Below, piece by piece: positions 49,512-57,181 of a DNA stretch of 64,000 nucleotides. A program made the position numbers and the translations under genes. Under the pieces are notes generated by a model. That model was not told the origin of the DNA and did no database searches. It saw only the letters and a list, made by a program, of their open reading frames with translations. The stretch is from DATCLS01 sp036563805 (GTDB taxonomy: Bacteria > Actinomycetota > Acidimicrobiia > Acidimicrobiales > VFJN01). The stretch is taken from positions 109,783 to 173,782 of the forward strand of contig DATCLS010000102.1 in NCBI GenBank assembly GCA_036563805.1, in the 5' to 3' direction. The first letter of the stretch is position 1. Each line of letters begins with the position of its first letter.

Positions 49512-50501
49512 ATGAGCGCCAAGCGCGTCGAGGAGGAGCGTGAGGGCGTCGCCCTCACCAACCTCGACCAGCCGCTGTTCGAGGGGGCGGACGTGACCAA
49601 GCGCGACCTGGTCGACTACCTCGACGCCGTGAGCGACCGGATCCTGCCCGGCCTGCGCGACCGACCCCTGTCGGTCGTCCGGGTCCACCGGGGCCAGGAG
49701 GCGTTCATGCAGAAGAACGTGCCCAAGTACGCGCCGGAGTGGATCCGGACGGTGTCGTTCTGGGCCGAGTCGTCGCAGCGCACCGTCTCGTACGCGCTGT
49801 GCGACGACCGGCGCACGCTGCTGTGGTTCGCCAACCAGCGGGCCGTCGAGTACCACCCGACGCTGGTCACCGCCTCCGCCCCCGAGCGCCCCACCCACCT
49901 GGTGCTCGACCTCGACCCGCCCGAGGGCGGCGACTTCGCCCTCGCCGTCCGGGCCGCCCAGCTCGTCGGCCGGGCGCTGGCCGACGCCGGCCTCACGGGG
50001 GCGGTGAAGACGAGCGGCGCCAAGGGCCTGCACGTGTTCGTCCCGCTCGACGCCGGGCCCACGCTCGAGGACGCGGCCGCCGCCACCCGGGCGATCGCCG
50101 CCCGGGCCGAGCGCCTCGATCCCGACGTCGCCACCACCGCGTTCATCAAGGAGGACCGGGGCGGCAAGGTGTTCGTCGACTCCACCCGGGCGGGCGGCGC
50201 CACCGTGGTGGCGGCGTTCAGCCCCCGGGTGCGGCCCGGGGCCCCGGTGTCGTTCCCCGTGCCCTGGGACGACCTCGAGGCGGTCACGCCCGCCGACTTC
50301 ACCCTGCGCACCGTGCTCGCCCGGCTCGACGAGCGGGCCGGCGCGGCCGCCGCCGACGCCTGGGCGGCGTGCCTCGCCCGCCCCCAACGGCTCCCGGACG
50401 CCCTGGTCGAGGAGGGGCGGACCATCCCGGTCGCCCGCGTCCAGGCCATGCACGAGGGCAAACGGCGGGCCCGGGCCCGCCGCCGGAAAGCCGCCGACTA
50501 G
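49512..50501 (+). CDS. LigD-type polymerase domain protein (archaeo-eukaryotic primase fold)
   Basis: A 329-residue stand-alone polymerase domain related to the LigD polymerase of bacterial non-homologous end joining. Metal-binding Asp pair in LVLDLDPPEGG, the SxH motif in KTSGAKGLHVFVPL, and a third Asp in KVFVDSTRAG. HRGQEAFMQKNVPKYAPEW and LLWFANQRAVEYHP are family-typical. No ligase or nuclease domain is fused and no Ku gene lies in the window. Separately encoded polymerases of this kind are known in actinobacteria. It is 108 bp after the DUF1214-like gene and probably a separate unit. Confidence 0.9.
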   Translation: MSAKRVEEEREGVALTNLDQPLFEGADVTKRDLVDYLDAVSDRILPGLRDRPLSVVRVHRGQEAFMQKNVPKYAPEWIRTVSFWAESSQRTVSYALCDDRRTLLWFANQRAVEYHPTLVTASAPERPTHLVLDLDPPEGGDFALAVRAAQLVGRALADAGLTGAVKTSGAKGLHVFVPLDAGPTLEDAAAATRAIAARAERLDPDVATTAFIKEDRGGKVFVDSTRAGGATVVAAFSPRVRPGAPVSFPVPWDDLEAVTPADFTLRTVLARLDERAGAAAADAWAACLARPQRLPDALVEEGRTIPVARVQAMHEGKRRARARRRKAAD

Positions 50502-50525
50502 CCGCTTATCGCCCGGTGGGATCAG

Positions 50526-50550
50526 GCCGCCGGCCGACCCCGCCGGCGGC
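50526..50550. terminator. 9-bp-stem hairpin between convergent genes
   Basis: GCCGCCGGC (50526-50534) and GCCGGCGGC (50542-50550) form a perfect stem with a 7-base loop, 25 bp after the polymerase gene stop and before the convergent dienelactone hydrolase end. It may serve both transcripts. No U-run. Confidence 0.4.
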
Positions 50551-50650
50551 GGGGCGCCCGCCCGGCTGCGGCCGGACCCGGCGCCAGCCTCGTCCCCGGC
50601 GCGGCCCGGCCGGCGGCCCGCCCCGGTCGGCGCCCCCTCGGGCGGCGGCC

Positions 50651-51385
50651 TCAGCCCGCGGCACGGAGGTTGCGGGCGAACAGGTCGTGGACCCGCTCCC
50701 AGTGCCGCTCGGACGCCTCGCGCTGGTAGTTGTCGTGGTCGTAGGGGGCGAAGCCGTGCAGCGCCCCCTCCATGAAGTCGATGCGGTGGCGGACGCCGGC
50801 CTCGGTCAGCGCCTTCTCCATCGTCTCCAGGTCGCTGCGGGGCGCGGTGGGGTCGTCGTCGGCCCAGGCGAAGTACAGCTCGCCGGCGATGCGGTCGACG
50901 TGGCGGTGGACCGAGTCCTCGGCGTCGCTCACCAGCCAGGCGCCGTGGATCGAGGCGGCCGCCTTCACCCGCTCGGGGTAGTTCTGGGCCAGCGCCACCG
51001 CCAGGCGGCCGCTCATGCAGAACCCGACCACGCCCACCGTGGTCTCGTCGGCCATGCCGTCCTGGGCGGCCACGTCGAACAGGGCGGGGGCGTCGGCGAC
51101 CATGCCGCCCGGGGTGACCGTGGCCATCAGGTCCCGGCGGGCGTGCATGTCCTCGTCGCTGGACGTGAACTCGCGGTAAGGCCCGCCGCGGTAGTACAGG
51201 TACGGCATCAGGACGTAGTAGCCGACGCTGGCCAGCCGCGACGCCATGTCGCGCAGGGCGGGGCGGATGCTGGGCGCGTCCATGAGGTAGAGGACCACCG
51301 GGTAGGGCCCGCCCTCCTCGGGGTGGGTGACGAACGTGGGCATGGTGCCGTCGGGGGTCTCGACGTCGACGCGCCGTTCGATCAT
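50651..51385 (-). CDS. Dienelactone hydrolase family protein
   Basis: A 244-residue alpha/beta hydrolase of the dienelactone hydrolase family. Nucleophile Cys in VVGFCMSGRLAV, catalytic Asp region in YFAWADDDPTAP and catalytic His in ALHGFAPYDH, with MPTFVTHPEEGGPYPVVLYLMDAPSI at the N-terminus. It cleaves lactones or esters, classically in chloroaromatic degradation. ATG 51385 overlaps the glycosyltransferase stop by 4 bp. The pairing with a drug-type glycosyltransferase suggests detoxification, by inference. Confidence 0.88.
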   Translation of the reverse strand: MIERRVDVETPDGTMPTFVTHPEEGGPYPVVLYLMDAPSIRPALRDMASRLASVGYYVLMPYLYYRGGPYREFTSSDEDMHARRDLMATVTPGGMVADAPALFDVAAQDGMADETTVGVVGFCMSGRLAVALAQNYPERVKAAASIHGAWLVSDAEDSVHRHVDRIAGELYFAWADDDPTAPRSDLETMEKALTEAGVRHRIDFMEGALHGFAPYDHDNYQREASERHWERVHDLFARNLRAAG

Positions 51386-52725
51386 GGGTGCTCCTCGTGG
51401 CTCGGGCCCGTCGCCGGGCGCGGATCCTGCAGGGACTCTGTCGGTTCGCGATCGACCTGGCAGGAGACTAGGGACTCGACGGTGTCGGCGAGCGCGGCGG
51501 CGCCGTCCTCGCCGGCCATCTTCCGGGCCAGCTCGCGGGCGCGCTCGGCGTAGCCCGGGTCGGCCAGCACGCGGGCCACCGCGGCCGGCACCTCCTCGGT
51601 GCGGCGCACGAGCACGCCGACCCCCAGCTTCTCGGCCCGCTCGCCGTTCCAGACCTGGTCGAAGATCTGCGGCACGACCACCACCGGGACGCCGGCCGCC
51701 AGCGCGGCGCCGACCGTTCCCAGCGAGCCGGAGATCACCGCCGCCTGGCAGCGGGCCAGGGCGGGGGCGAGCGGCGCGAACTCGAACGCCCCCTTCCGCC
51801 CAGCCAGCGCGGCCAGGTTGCCGCGGCTCCCCACCAGCAGCAGCGAGCGGAGGCCCCGCGCCTCGAGCCCGTCGGCCATGGCCGCGAACCGCGAGCCGGC
51901 GTTGGTGGCGGCGCTGGTCCCCAGCGTGACGAGGACGGGCGGGTCGCCGGCGTCGAGGTACGCCTCGACCTCGGGGTCGAGCGGGGCCCGGCCCGGGCCG
52001 GCCCAGTGCGAGAACCCGCCCCACGTCACCGGCAGCCCGGCGGGCGGCTCGACGGCGTGGTAGTGGCGGGACACCAGCATCACCGTGCGGTCGGCGTGCA
52101 TCCAGGCGCTGAGCGTGTTGCCCCGGAGCGGCGGCTGGTTGAGGCTTCGGCGCAGGGCGTTGAGCGGCCGGTCGTAGAGCGCCGGGCCGGCGATCAGGCT
52201 GTAGAGGTCCCACAGCGCCTTGTTGAGGCGGGGCCGGAACGTCGGGAGGCCGTCGCCCACCGGGAACGTCCACCGGGCGTCGGGCACCATCATCGGGAAC
52301 AGCTGGCCGACGACGACCGGGACCCCGAGGCGACGGGCCACCGGAAGCGCGACGGCCGCCATCGTGGGGTGGGTGACGACCGCGTCGGCGCCGGCGAACG
52401 CCTCGAGCAGCGCCTCCCGCACCGCATCGGGGGCGCTGGCGTACGCCTTGCGCAGCCAGTACCGGGCCAGCCGGAGGATGTTGAGGATCGGGCGGCGCAT
52501 CAGGCGCTCGTGCTCCGGGTCGGCGTGCATGGCCGCGCTCGAGAAGTCGAGCGGGTAGCAGGCCAGCGCGAAGCGCTCGCCGGCCAGCAGCTGGTGGTAC
52601 CCGGGCGGCACGACGTAGGTCACGTCGTGCCCCCGCTCCACCAGCCGGTTGGCCGGCTCCACGAACGGCGCCACGTCGCCGAGATAGGCCGCCGAGACGA
52701 CGATGATCCGTGCGATGGTGCGCAA
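51382..52725 (-). CDS. MGT/UGT-like (GT1) glycosyltransferase
   Basis: A 447-residue GT-B glycosyltransferase. The N-domain starts RTIARIIVVSAAYLGDVAPFVEPANRLVERGHDVTYV. The C-terminal donor-sugar domain includes VLVTLGTSAATNAG, FEFAPLAPALARCQAAVISGSLGTVGAALAAGVPVVVVPQIFDQVWNGERAEKLGVG. The usual HGG of the donor motif is replaced by ISGS. Start taken as TTG 52725; no ATG or GTG is near the homologous N-terminus, and no Shine-Dalgarno is visible. Divergent from the MarR-GNAT gene across a MarR operator, so probably regulated by it. Acceptor unknown. Confidence 0.85.
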   Translation of the reverse strand: MRTIARIIVVSAAYLGDVAPFVEPANRLVERGHDVTYVVPPGYHQLLAGERFALACYPLDFSSAAMHADPEHERLMRRPILNILRLARYWLRKAYASAPDAVREALLEAFAGADAVVTHPTMAAVALPVARRLGVPVVVGQLFPMMVPDARWTFPVGDGLPTFRPRLNKALWDLYSLIAGPALYDRPLNALRRSLNQPPLRGNTLSAWMHADRTVMLVSRHYHAVEPPAGLPVTWGGFSHWAGPGRAPLDPEVEAYLDAGDPPVLVTLGTSAATNAGSRFAAMADGLEARGLRSLLLVGSRGNLAALAGRKGAFEFAPLAPALARCQAAVISGSLGTVGAALAAGVPVVVVPQIFDQVWNGERAEKLGVGVLVRRTEEVPAAVARVLADPGYAERARELARKMAGEDGAAALADTVESLVSCQVDREPTESLQDPRPATGPSHEEHP

Positions 52726-52817
52726 GCTATTCGGCCCGCCCCGGCGCGCGCTTGTTGACCCCCAGGCGCACGACATCGCTCGCCGTCGACCTTTCGCGAG
52801 CTTCGTGCCTCCACCAG

Positions 52818-52839
52818 TTCTCTGACTAGAGTCAGAGAA
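52818..52839. promoter_or_regulatory. MarR-type operator abutting the MarR-GNAT start
   Basis: Perfect 10-bp arms TTCTCTGACT (52818-52827) and AGTCAGAGAA (52830-52839) with a 2-bp spacer end directly before the ATG at 52840. It sits between the divergent glycosyltransferase and MarR-GNAT genes. Its half-sites TCTCTGA/TCAGAGA recur before the next MarR gene. Confidence 0.75.
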
Positions 52840-53769
52840 ATGACCGAAGCCGTCGTCGACCAGGTGACCCACCCGGCTGCGGACCCCGTCGAGCAGGTGC
52901 GCCGGTTCAACCGTGTCGTCGCCCAGCGCATCGGCGCCCTCCACGACCGCTACCTGGGCTGCGATCGGCCCCTCGGCGAGGCCCGGGTGCTGTGGGAGAT
53001 CGGCGAGGACGGCTGCGACGTGCGGACCCTGCGCGAGCGCCTCGACCTCGACTCCGGCTACCTGAGCCGGCTCCTGCGGTCGCTGGAGGCTGCCGGTCTC
53101 GTCAACGTGGGGCCCAGCCCGGGCGACGGCCGGGTCCGCACGGCCCGGCTGACGCCGGACGGGGCGGCCGAGCGGGCCGTGCTCGACGAGCGCAGCGACG
53201 AGCTGGCCCGGGCGCTGCTGGCGCCGCTGGACGCCGCCCGGCGCGGCCGGCTGGTGGCGGCCATGGCCGAGGTCGAGCGCCTGCTGACCGCGGCGCTGGT
53301 CGAGGTGTGCGAGGTCGACCCCGGTGAGCGCGACGCCCAGCGCTGCCTGGCGGCCTACTTCGCCGAGATCGACGCCCGGTTCGCCACCGGCTTCGACCCG
53401 GCCGCCAGCACCGCCCCCGACGTCGACGGCTTCCGGCCCCCGCACGGGGCGTTCCTGGTGGCGAGGCTGCGGGGCGAGGCGGTCGGGTGCGGCGCGCTGC
53501 GGTTCAGCGGCCCCGACGGCACCGGGCCGACCGACCTCAAGCGCATGTGGGTGGCTCCCGAGGCCCGGGGCCTGGGACTGGGCCGCCGGCTGCTGGGCGA
53601 GCTCGAGGCCCGGGCCGCGGCGCGGGGCAGCCGGGTCGTGCGACTCGACACCAACGCCACGCTCACCGAGGCCATGGCCCTCTACCGCTCGTCGGGCTAC
53701 CGCGAGGTCCCGCCGTTCAACGACGAGCCCCACGCCACCCACTGGTTCGCCAAGACCCTCGAGCCGTAG
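52840..53769 (+). CDS. MarR-GNAT fusion protein
   Basis: A 309-residue two-domain protein. MarR winged HTH at about 1-140: VRRFNRVVAQRIGALHDRYLGCDRPLGEARVLWEIGEDGCDVRTLRERLDLDSGYLSRLLRSLEAAGLV. GNAT acetyltransferase at about 155-309, with the acetyl-CoA motif MWVAPEARGLGLGRRLLGELEARAAARG and MALYRSSGYREVPPFN. Such fusions are known in actinobacteria and may couple DNA binding to acetylation of a toxic ligand or of the regulator. The palindrome touching its ATG implies autoregulation and leaderless or tightly overlapped expression. Confidence 0.9.
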   Translation: MTEAVVDQVTHPAADPVEQVRRFNRVVAQRIGALHDRYLGCDRPLGEARVLWEIGEDGCDVRTLRERLDLDSGYLSRLLRSLEAAGLVNVGPSPGDGRVRTARLTPDGAAERAVLDERSDELARALLAPLDAARRGRLVAAMAEVERLLTAALVEVCEVDPGERDAQRCLAAYFAEIDARFATGFDPAASTAPDVDGFRPPHGAFLVARLRGEAVGCGALRFSGPDGTGPTDLKRMWVAPEARGLGLGRRLLGELEARAAARGSRVVRLDTNATLTEAMALYRSSGYREVPPFNDEPHATHWFAKTLEP

Positions 53770-53867
53770 CCTCCCGGCCCTCCCGGGCCCCGAGCCGCCG
53801 GAGCGGCGGACGTCCGGCGCGGTGCGGCACCGGGGGCGCGGACGTTCCGGCGCGCCGTCCGTCGCCA

Positions 53868-53888
53868 ATATCTCTGACTCAGAGATAT
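53868..53888. promoter_or_regulatory. MarR-type operator before the second MarR gene
   Basis: Perfect 10-bp arms ATATCTCTGA (53868-53877) and TCAGAGATAT (53879-53888) around one C, nine bases before the ATG at 53898. The core TCTCTGA-TCAGAGA is shared with 52818-52839 but with different spacing (1 versus 6 bp). Confidence 0.75.
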
Positions 53889-53897
53889 CGTGGCCGG

Positions 53898-54380
53898 ATG
53901 GTGTCGTCGGCCACGGACCGGGTTCCCGCGGGGCAGGCCAGCCTCGGCGGCGAGCTGGCCTCGGCCGTGGCCCAGCTGCGGCGGGTCGTGCGCCGGGCGG
54001 TGCGCCGCACCATCGACGCGCCCCTGTCCCCGGCGGCCAGCGAGGTCCTCCTCGCCGTGGCCCTCCGCCCGGGCGTCGGGGTCAACGAGGTGGCCGAGGA
54101 GCTCCGGCTGGCGCCCAACACGGTGAGCACGCTCGTCCGCCAGCTGGTCGACCGCGGTGTGCTGGTGCGCAGCACCGACCCCGCCGACCGGCGGGTGGCC
54201 CGGCTCGACGTCACCCCGGCCGCCCGGGCGCGCATCGACCTCCACCGGGCCCGGCGGGCCGAGACGATGGACCGGGCGCTGGCCAAGCTCGACGACCGCG
54301 AGCGCGAGGTGCTGGCCGCCGCGGTCCCCCTGCTGCGACGCATCGCCGCCGACCTGGAAGCCGAGACGGGAGAAGGATGA
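53898..54380 (+). CDS. MarR-family transcriptional regulator
   Basis: A 160-residue MarR protein. The winged HTH spans about 45-110 (AASEVLLAVALRPGVGVNEVAEELRLAPNTVSTLVRQLVDRGVLVRSTDPADRRVARLDVT) with the conserved DxRxx-type wing; flanking helices provide dimerisation. Its stop overlaps the start of the ABC ATPase by 4 bp, and a perfect operator precedes it, so it likely represses its own exporter operon (53898-55988) and responds to an exported compound. Confidence 0.92.
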   Translation: MVSSATDRVPAGQASLGGELASAVAQLRRVVRRAVRRTIDAPLSPAASEVLLAVALRPGVGVNEVAEELRLAPNTVSTLVRQLVDRGVLVRSTDPADRRVARLDVTPAARARIDLHRARRAETMDRALAKLDDREREVLAAAVPLLRRIAADLEAETGEG

Positions 54381-55201
54381 GCACGAACGGGCACGATCCC
54401 GGCGCCGGGCTGGCGGTCCGGTGCCGGGGCATGCGCAAGCACTTCGGATCGGTGGCCGCCGTCGACGGCGTCGACCTCGACGTGCGGACCGGCGAGATCC
54501 TCGGGCTGCTGGGGCCGAACGGCGCCGGCAAGACGACGGCGATCCGGGTGCTGACCACCCTGCTGCCGCCGGACGGCGGCGAGGTGCTCGTGTTCGGGCG
54601 CGACGCCACGGCCGACCCGTTCGGCGTCCGGCGGCTCATCGGCTACGTCCCCCAGCAGCTGTCCGCCGACGGGTCGCTGAGCGGGCGCGAGAACGTGGGC
54701 CTGTTCGCCCGCCTGTTCGACGTGCCCCGCCGCGAGCGGGCCGCCCGCACCGACGAGGTGCTGCGCGTGGTCGGCCTGGCCGACGTCGCCGACCGGCTGG
54801 CCAGCACCTACTCGGGCGGCATGGTCCGCCGCCTGGAGCTGGCCCAGGCGCTGGTCAGCAACCCCCGCCTGCTGGTGCTCGACGAGCCGACGATCGGGCT
54901 CGACCCCGTCGGGCGCGACAGCGTGTGGGAACGGGTCCACGAGCTGCGGCACGAGCTCGACATGACCGTGCTCGTCACCACCCACTACATGGAGGAGGCC
55001 GACGAGCACTGCGACCGCGTCGCCATCATGCACCGCGGCCGGATCGAGGCCGTCGGCGAGCCGGGGGCGTTGAAGGCCGCCATCGGGCCCGAGGCGACGC
55101 TCGAGGACGTGTTCCGGCGCCACAGCGGCCACGAGTTCGAGGAAGGAGGCGACCTGCGCGATGTCCGCTCCACTCGTCGCACGGCCCGCCGGCTCGGTTG
55201 A
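54377..55201 (+). CDS. ABC exporter ATP-binding protein (DrrA-like)
   Basis: A 274-residue ABC ATPase of the drug-export/DrrA class. Walker A GPNGAGKTT near residue 55, Q-loop YVPQQLSADGSLSGRENV, signature YSGGMVRRLELAQAL, Walker B LLVLDEPTIGLDP and switch TTHYMEEADEHCDRVAIM. The C-terminal tail beyond about residue 255 reads through the start of the permease gene, a 41-bp overlap. Follows MarR with ATGA coupling. Powers export of a hydrophobic compound, possibly an antibiotic. Confidence 0.92.
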   Translation: MSTNGHDPGAGLAVRCRGMRKHFGSVAAVDGVDLDVRTGEILGLLGPNGAGKTTAIRVLTTLLPPDGGEVLVFGRDATADPFGVRRLIGYVPQQLSADGSLSGRENVGLFARLFDVPRRERAARTDEVLRVVGLADVADRLASTYSGGMVRRLELAQALVSNPRLLVLDEPTIGLDPVGRDSVWERVHELRHELDMTVLVTTHYMEEADEHCDRVAIMHRGRIEAVGEPGALKAAIGPEATLEDVFRRHSGHEFEEGGDLRDVRSTRRTARRLG

Positions 55202-55988
55202 CCCCCGCACGAGCGCGCCGGGCGCGCTCCGGTGGTTCGCCAGCCGCATCGTCACGTTCTGCGTGGTCGAGCTGCAGAAGCTCCGCCACGACCGCACCGA
55301 GCTGGCCACCCGGGCCATCCAGCCCGCCCTGTGGCTGCTGATCTTCGGCAAGACGTTCAGCGAGTTGCGGGCCGTCGAGACCGAGGGCCTCCCCTACCTC
55401 GACTACCTGGCGCCCGGCGTGCTGGCCCAGTCGACGCTGTTCGTCGCCGTGTTCTACGGCATCCAGGTCATCTGGGAGCGCGACGCCGGCGTCCTGGCCA
55501 AGCTTCTCGTGACGCCCACGCCGCCCTCGGCCGTGGTGGCCGGCAAGGGCTTCGCCGCCGGCGTCCGGGCCCTGGTGCAGGTCGTCGTGGTCGTCGTGCT
55601 GGCCGCCCTGCTGGGCGTCCACCTCGAGCTGGCGCCCTGGCGCCTCGTGGCGGCCGCGGTCGTGTCGATCGTGGGCGCCGCCTTCTTCGCCACCCTGTCG
55701 ATGACGATCGCCGGGCTGGTCCTCAGCCGGGAGCGGGTCATGGGCATCGGCCAGGCCATCACGATGCCCCTGTTCTTCGCCTCCAACGCGCTGTACCCGA
55801 CCGACGCCATGCCGGCGTGGATCCGCTGGTTCGGGACCGTCAACCCGCTGAGCTACGAGGTCGACGCGCTCCGGGGGCTGCTGGTCGGCACCGACGCCCA
55901 CCTCTGGCTCGACTTCGCCGTGGTCGGCGGGTCGCTGGTGGCGGGCGTGGCCGTGGCGGCCGCCGTCCTCCCCCGCCTCGTGCGGTGA
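55161..55988 (+). CDS. ABC-2 type exporter permease (DrrB-like)
   Basis: A 275-residue integral membrane protein with about six hydrophobic segments: ALWLLIFGKTFSEL, YLAPGVLAQSTLFVAVFYGIQVIWERDAGVLAKLLVTPTP, ALVQVVVVVVLAALLGVHL, IVGAAFFATLSMTIAGLVL, MPLFFASNALYPTDAMPAWIRWFGTVNPLSYEVDALRGLL and VVGGSLVAGVAVAAAVL. These match ABC2_membrane/DrrB permeases. ATG preceded by GGAAGGAGG. Overlaps the ATPase reading frame by 41 bp, ensuring coupled translation. Confidence 0.92.
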   Translation: MSAPLVARPAGSVDPRTSAPGALRWFASRIVTFCVVELQKLRHDRTELATRAIQPALWLLIFGKTFSELRAVETEGLPYLDYLAPGVLAQSTLFVAVFYGIQVIWERDAGVLAKLLVTPTPPSAVVAGKGFAAGVRALVQVVVVVVLAALLGVHLELAPWRLVAAAVVSIVGAAFFATLSMTIAGLVLSRERVMGIGQAITMPLFFASNALYPTDAMPAWIRWFGTVNPLSYEVDALRGLLVGTDAHLWLDFAVVGGSLVAGVAVAAAVLPRLVR

Positions 55989-56069
55989 AGCCCGGTTGCT
56001 GATGCCGGCCCGGATCGCCGCGCCGGTCGGCCCGGCCGGGCGGACTTGCATGTTGGAAACAGCCCGGTA

Positions 56070-56083
56070 TTAGGGTCACCTAA
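56070..56083. promoter_or_regulatory. Iron box-like site (DtxR/IdeR/DmdR type)
   Basis: TTAGGGTCACCTAA sits one base before the ATG at 56085. It matches the right 14 positions of the Streptomyces DmdR iron-box consensus, as I recall it (TTAGGCTCACCTAA), at 13 of 14 bases; the left third of the 19-bp box is not conserved. Position before a siderophore-binding lipoprotein supports iron-dependent repression. Confidence 0.55.
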
Positions 56084-56084
56084 C

Positions 56085-57071
56085 ATGAGCCGGAAGCGCC
56101 CGTTCCTGTCCTTGGCCCTCGCCGCCCTGCTGGCGCTCGTCGCCCCCGCCTGCGGCGGCGACGACGCCGCCGGAAGCGACGACGGCGGCGGCGAGGGGTC
56201 GAACGAGGGCTACCCGGTCACGATCGAGCACGCCCACGGCTCGACCACGCTGGAGGAGCGGCCGGAGCGCATCGTGTCGCTCAACGTGCAGTGGACCGAC
56301 GTGCTGCTCAGCCTCGGGGTCGAGCCCGTCGGGTACATGCTCGACCGCACGTCGGGCGAGGAGGAGATCTACCCCTGGCAGGAGGGCAGGCTCGACGACG
56401 CCACCGAGCTCGTCCAGACCGACGACCTGCCGATCGAGCGCATCGCCCAGCTCGACCCCGACCTGATCCTGGTCACGTGGGCGGCCGCCGAGCGCGAGGA
56501 CTACGAGCGGCTGGCGCAGGTGGCGCCCACCATCCCCCAGCTGCGCGAGGGTGACGCCGTCGACCCGTGGCAGGACCTCATGGAGGCCGCCGGCCGGTTC
56601 CTCGGCGAGGAGGAGCGGGCCCAGCAGGTCGTCGACGAGGTCGACGAGCAGGTGGCCGCCCTCCGGTCCGACCTGCCCGGGCTCGAGGGCAAGACGTTCA
56701 CGCTGGCCAACTACCTGCCCGAGGGCATCACGGTGGTCGCCGACCCCGAGGACGGCGCCAGCGTGCTGTTCGAGCAGCTGGGGATGGAGCTGAACCCGAC
56801 CATCCTGGAACGGGCCGACGGCGCCACCGGCCGGATCGACCTCAGCCTCGAGCAGGTCGACCTGCTCGACTCCGACCTGCTGCTGATCCTGCCCAACGAC
56901 GGCGACCCCTCCGAGCTGCCCGGGTGGGAGGAGCTGACGGCCGTTCGCACCGGCGCCGTGGCCGAGATGGAGTTCCGCGACGTGGTGGGGCTGAACACAC
57001 CGACGCCGATCTCGATCCCCCACGTGCTCGACCTCATCCGCCCGGCGCTGGAGGCGGCGGCCGCAGCCTGA
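56085..57071 (+). CDS. Iron-siderophore ABC transporter substrate-binding lipoprotein
   Basis: A 328-residue lipoprotein of the FepB/FhuD class III binding fold. Signal peptide MSRKRPFLSLALAALLALVAPAC with lipobox Cys23, then an Asp/Gly linker. Conserved parts are PVTIEHAHGSTTLEERPERIVSLNVQWTDVLLSLGVEPVGY, ERIAQLDPDLILVTW, FTLANYLPEGITVVADPEDGASVLFEQLGM and SIPHVLDLIRPALE. It delivers ferric-siderophore to a permease not present in this window. ATG 56085 is chosen because the iron-box-like site ends at 56083. It appears monocistronic, followed by a hairpin. Confidence 0.9.
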   Translation: MSRKRPFLSLALAALLALVAPACGGDDAAGSDDGGGEGSNEGYPVTIEHAHGSTTLEERPERIVSLNVQWTDVLLSLGVEPVGYMLDRTSGEEEIYPWQEGRLDDATELVQTDDLPIERIAQLDPDLILVTWAAAEREDYERLAQVAPTIPQLREGDAVDPWQDLMEAAGRFLGEEERAQQVVDEVDEQVAALRSDLPGLEGKTFTLANYLPEGITVVADPEDGASVLFEQLGMELNPTILERADGATGRIDLSLEQVDLLDSDLLLILPNDGDPSELPGWEELTAVRTGAVAEMEFRDVVGLNTPTPISIPHVLDLIRPALEAAAAA

Positions 57072-57089
57072 GCGTCGGGGCCCGAGCGA

Positions 57090-57107
57090 CGGTCCGGCGT
57101 CGGACCG
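57090..57107 (+). terminator. Hairpin after the siderophore-binding protein gene
   Basis: CGGTCCG (57090-57096) pairs with CGGACCG (57101-57107) around GCGT, 18 bp beyond the stop codon. It has seven perfect pairs and a tetraloop but no U-run. It separates this gene from the promoter of the next unit. Confidence 0.4.
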
Positions 57108-57136
57108 GGCACCCGGGGCCCGACAGAGCCGGCCCG

Positions 57137-57167
57137 TATAGTGAACTGAAACCTGCGTTCAGTTCAC
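57137..57167. promoter_or_regulatory. Promoter with 27-bp inverted-repeat operator
   Basis: GTGAACTGAA (57141-57150) and TTCAGTTCAC (57158-57167) are perfect 10-bp arms with a 7-bp spacer. A -10-like TATAGT (57137-57142) overlaps the left arm. The site lies 14 bp before the ATG of the monooxygenase at 57182. The dyad size suits a TetR-type repressor. Confidence 0.7.
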
Positions 57168-57181
57168 GAGGGGGACGGACC

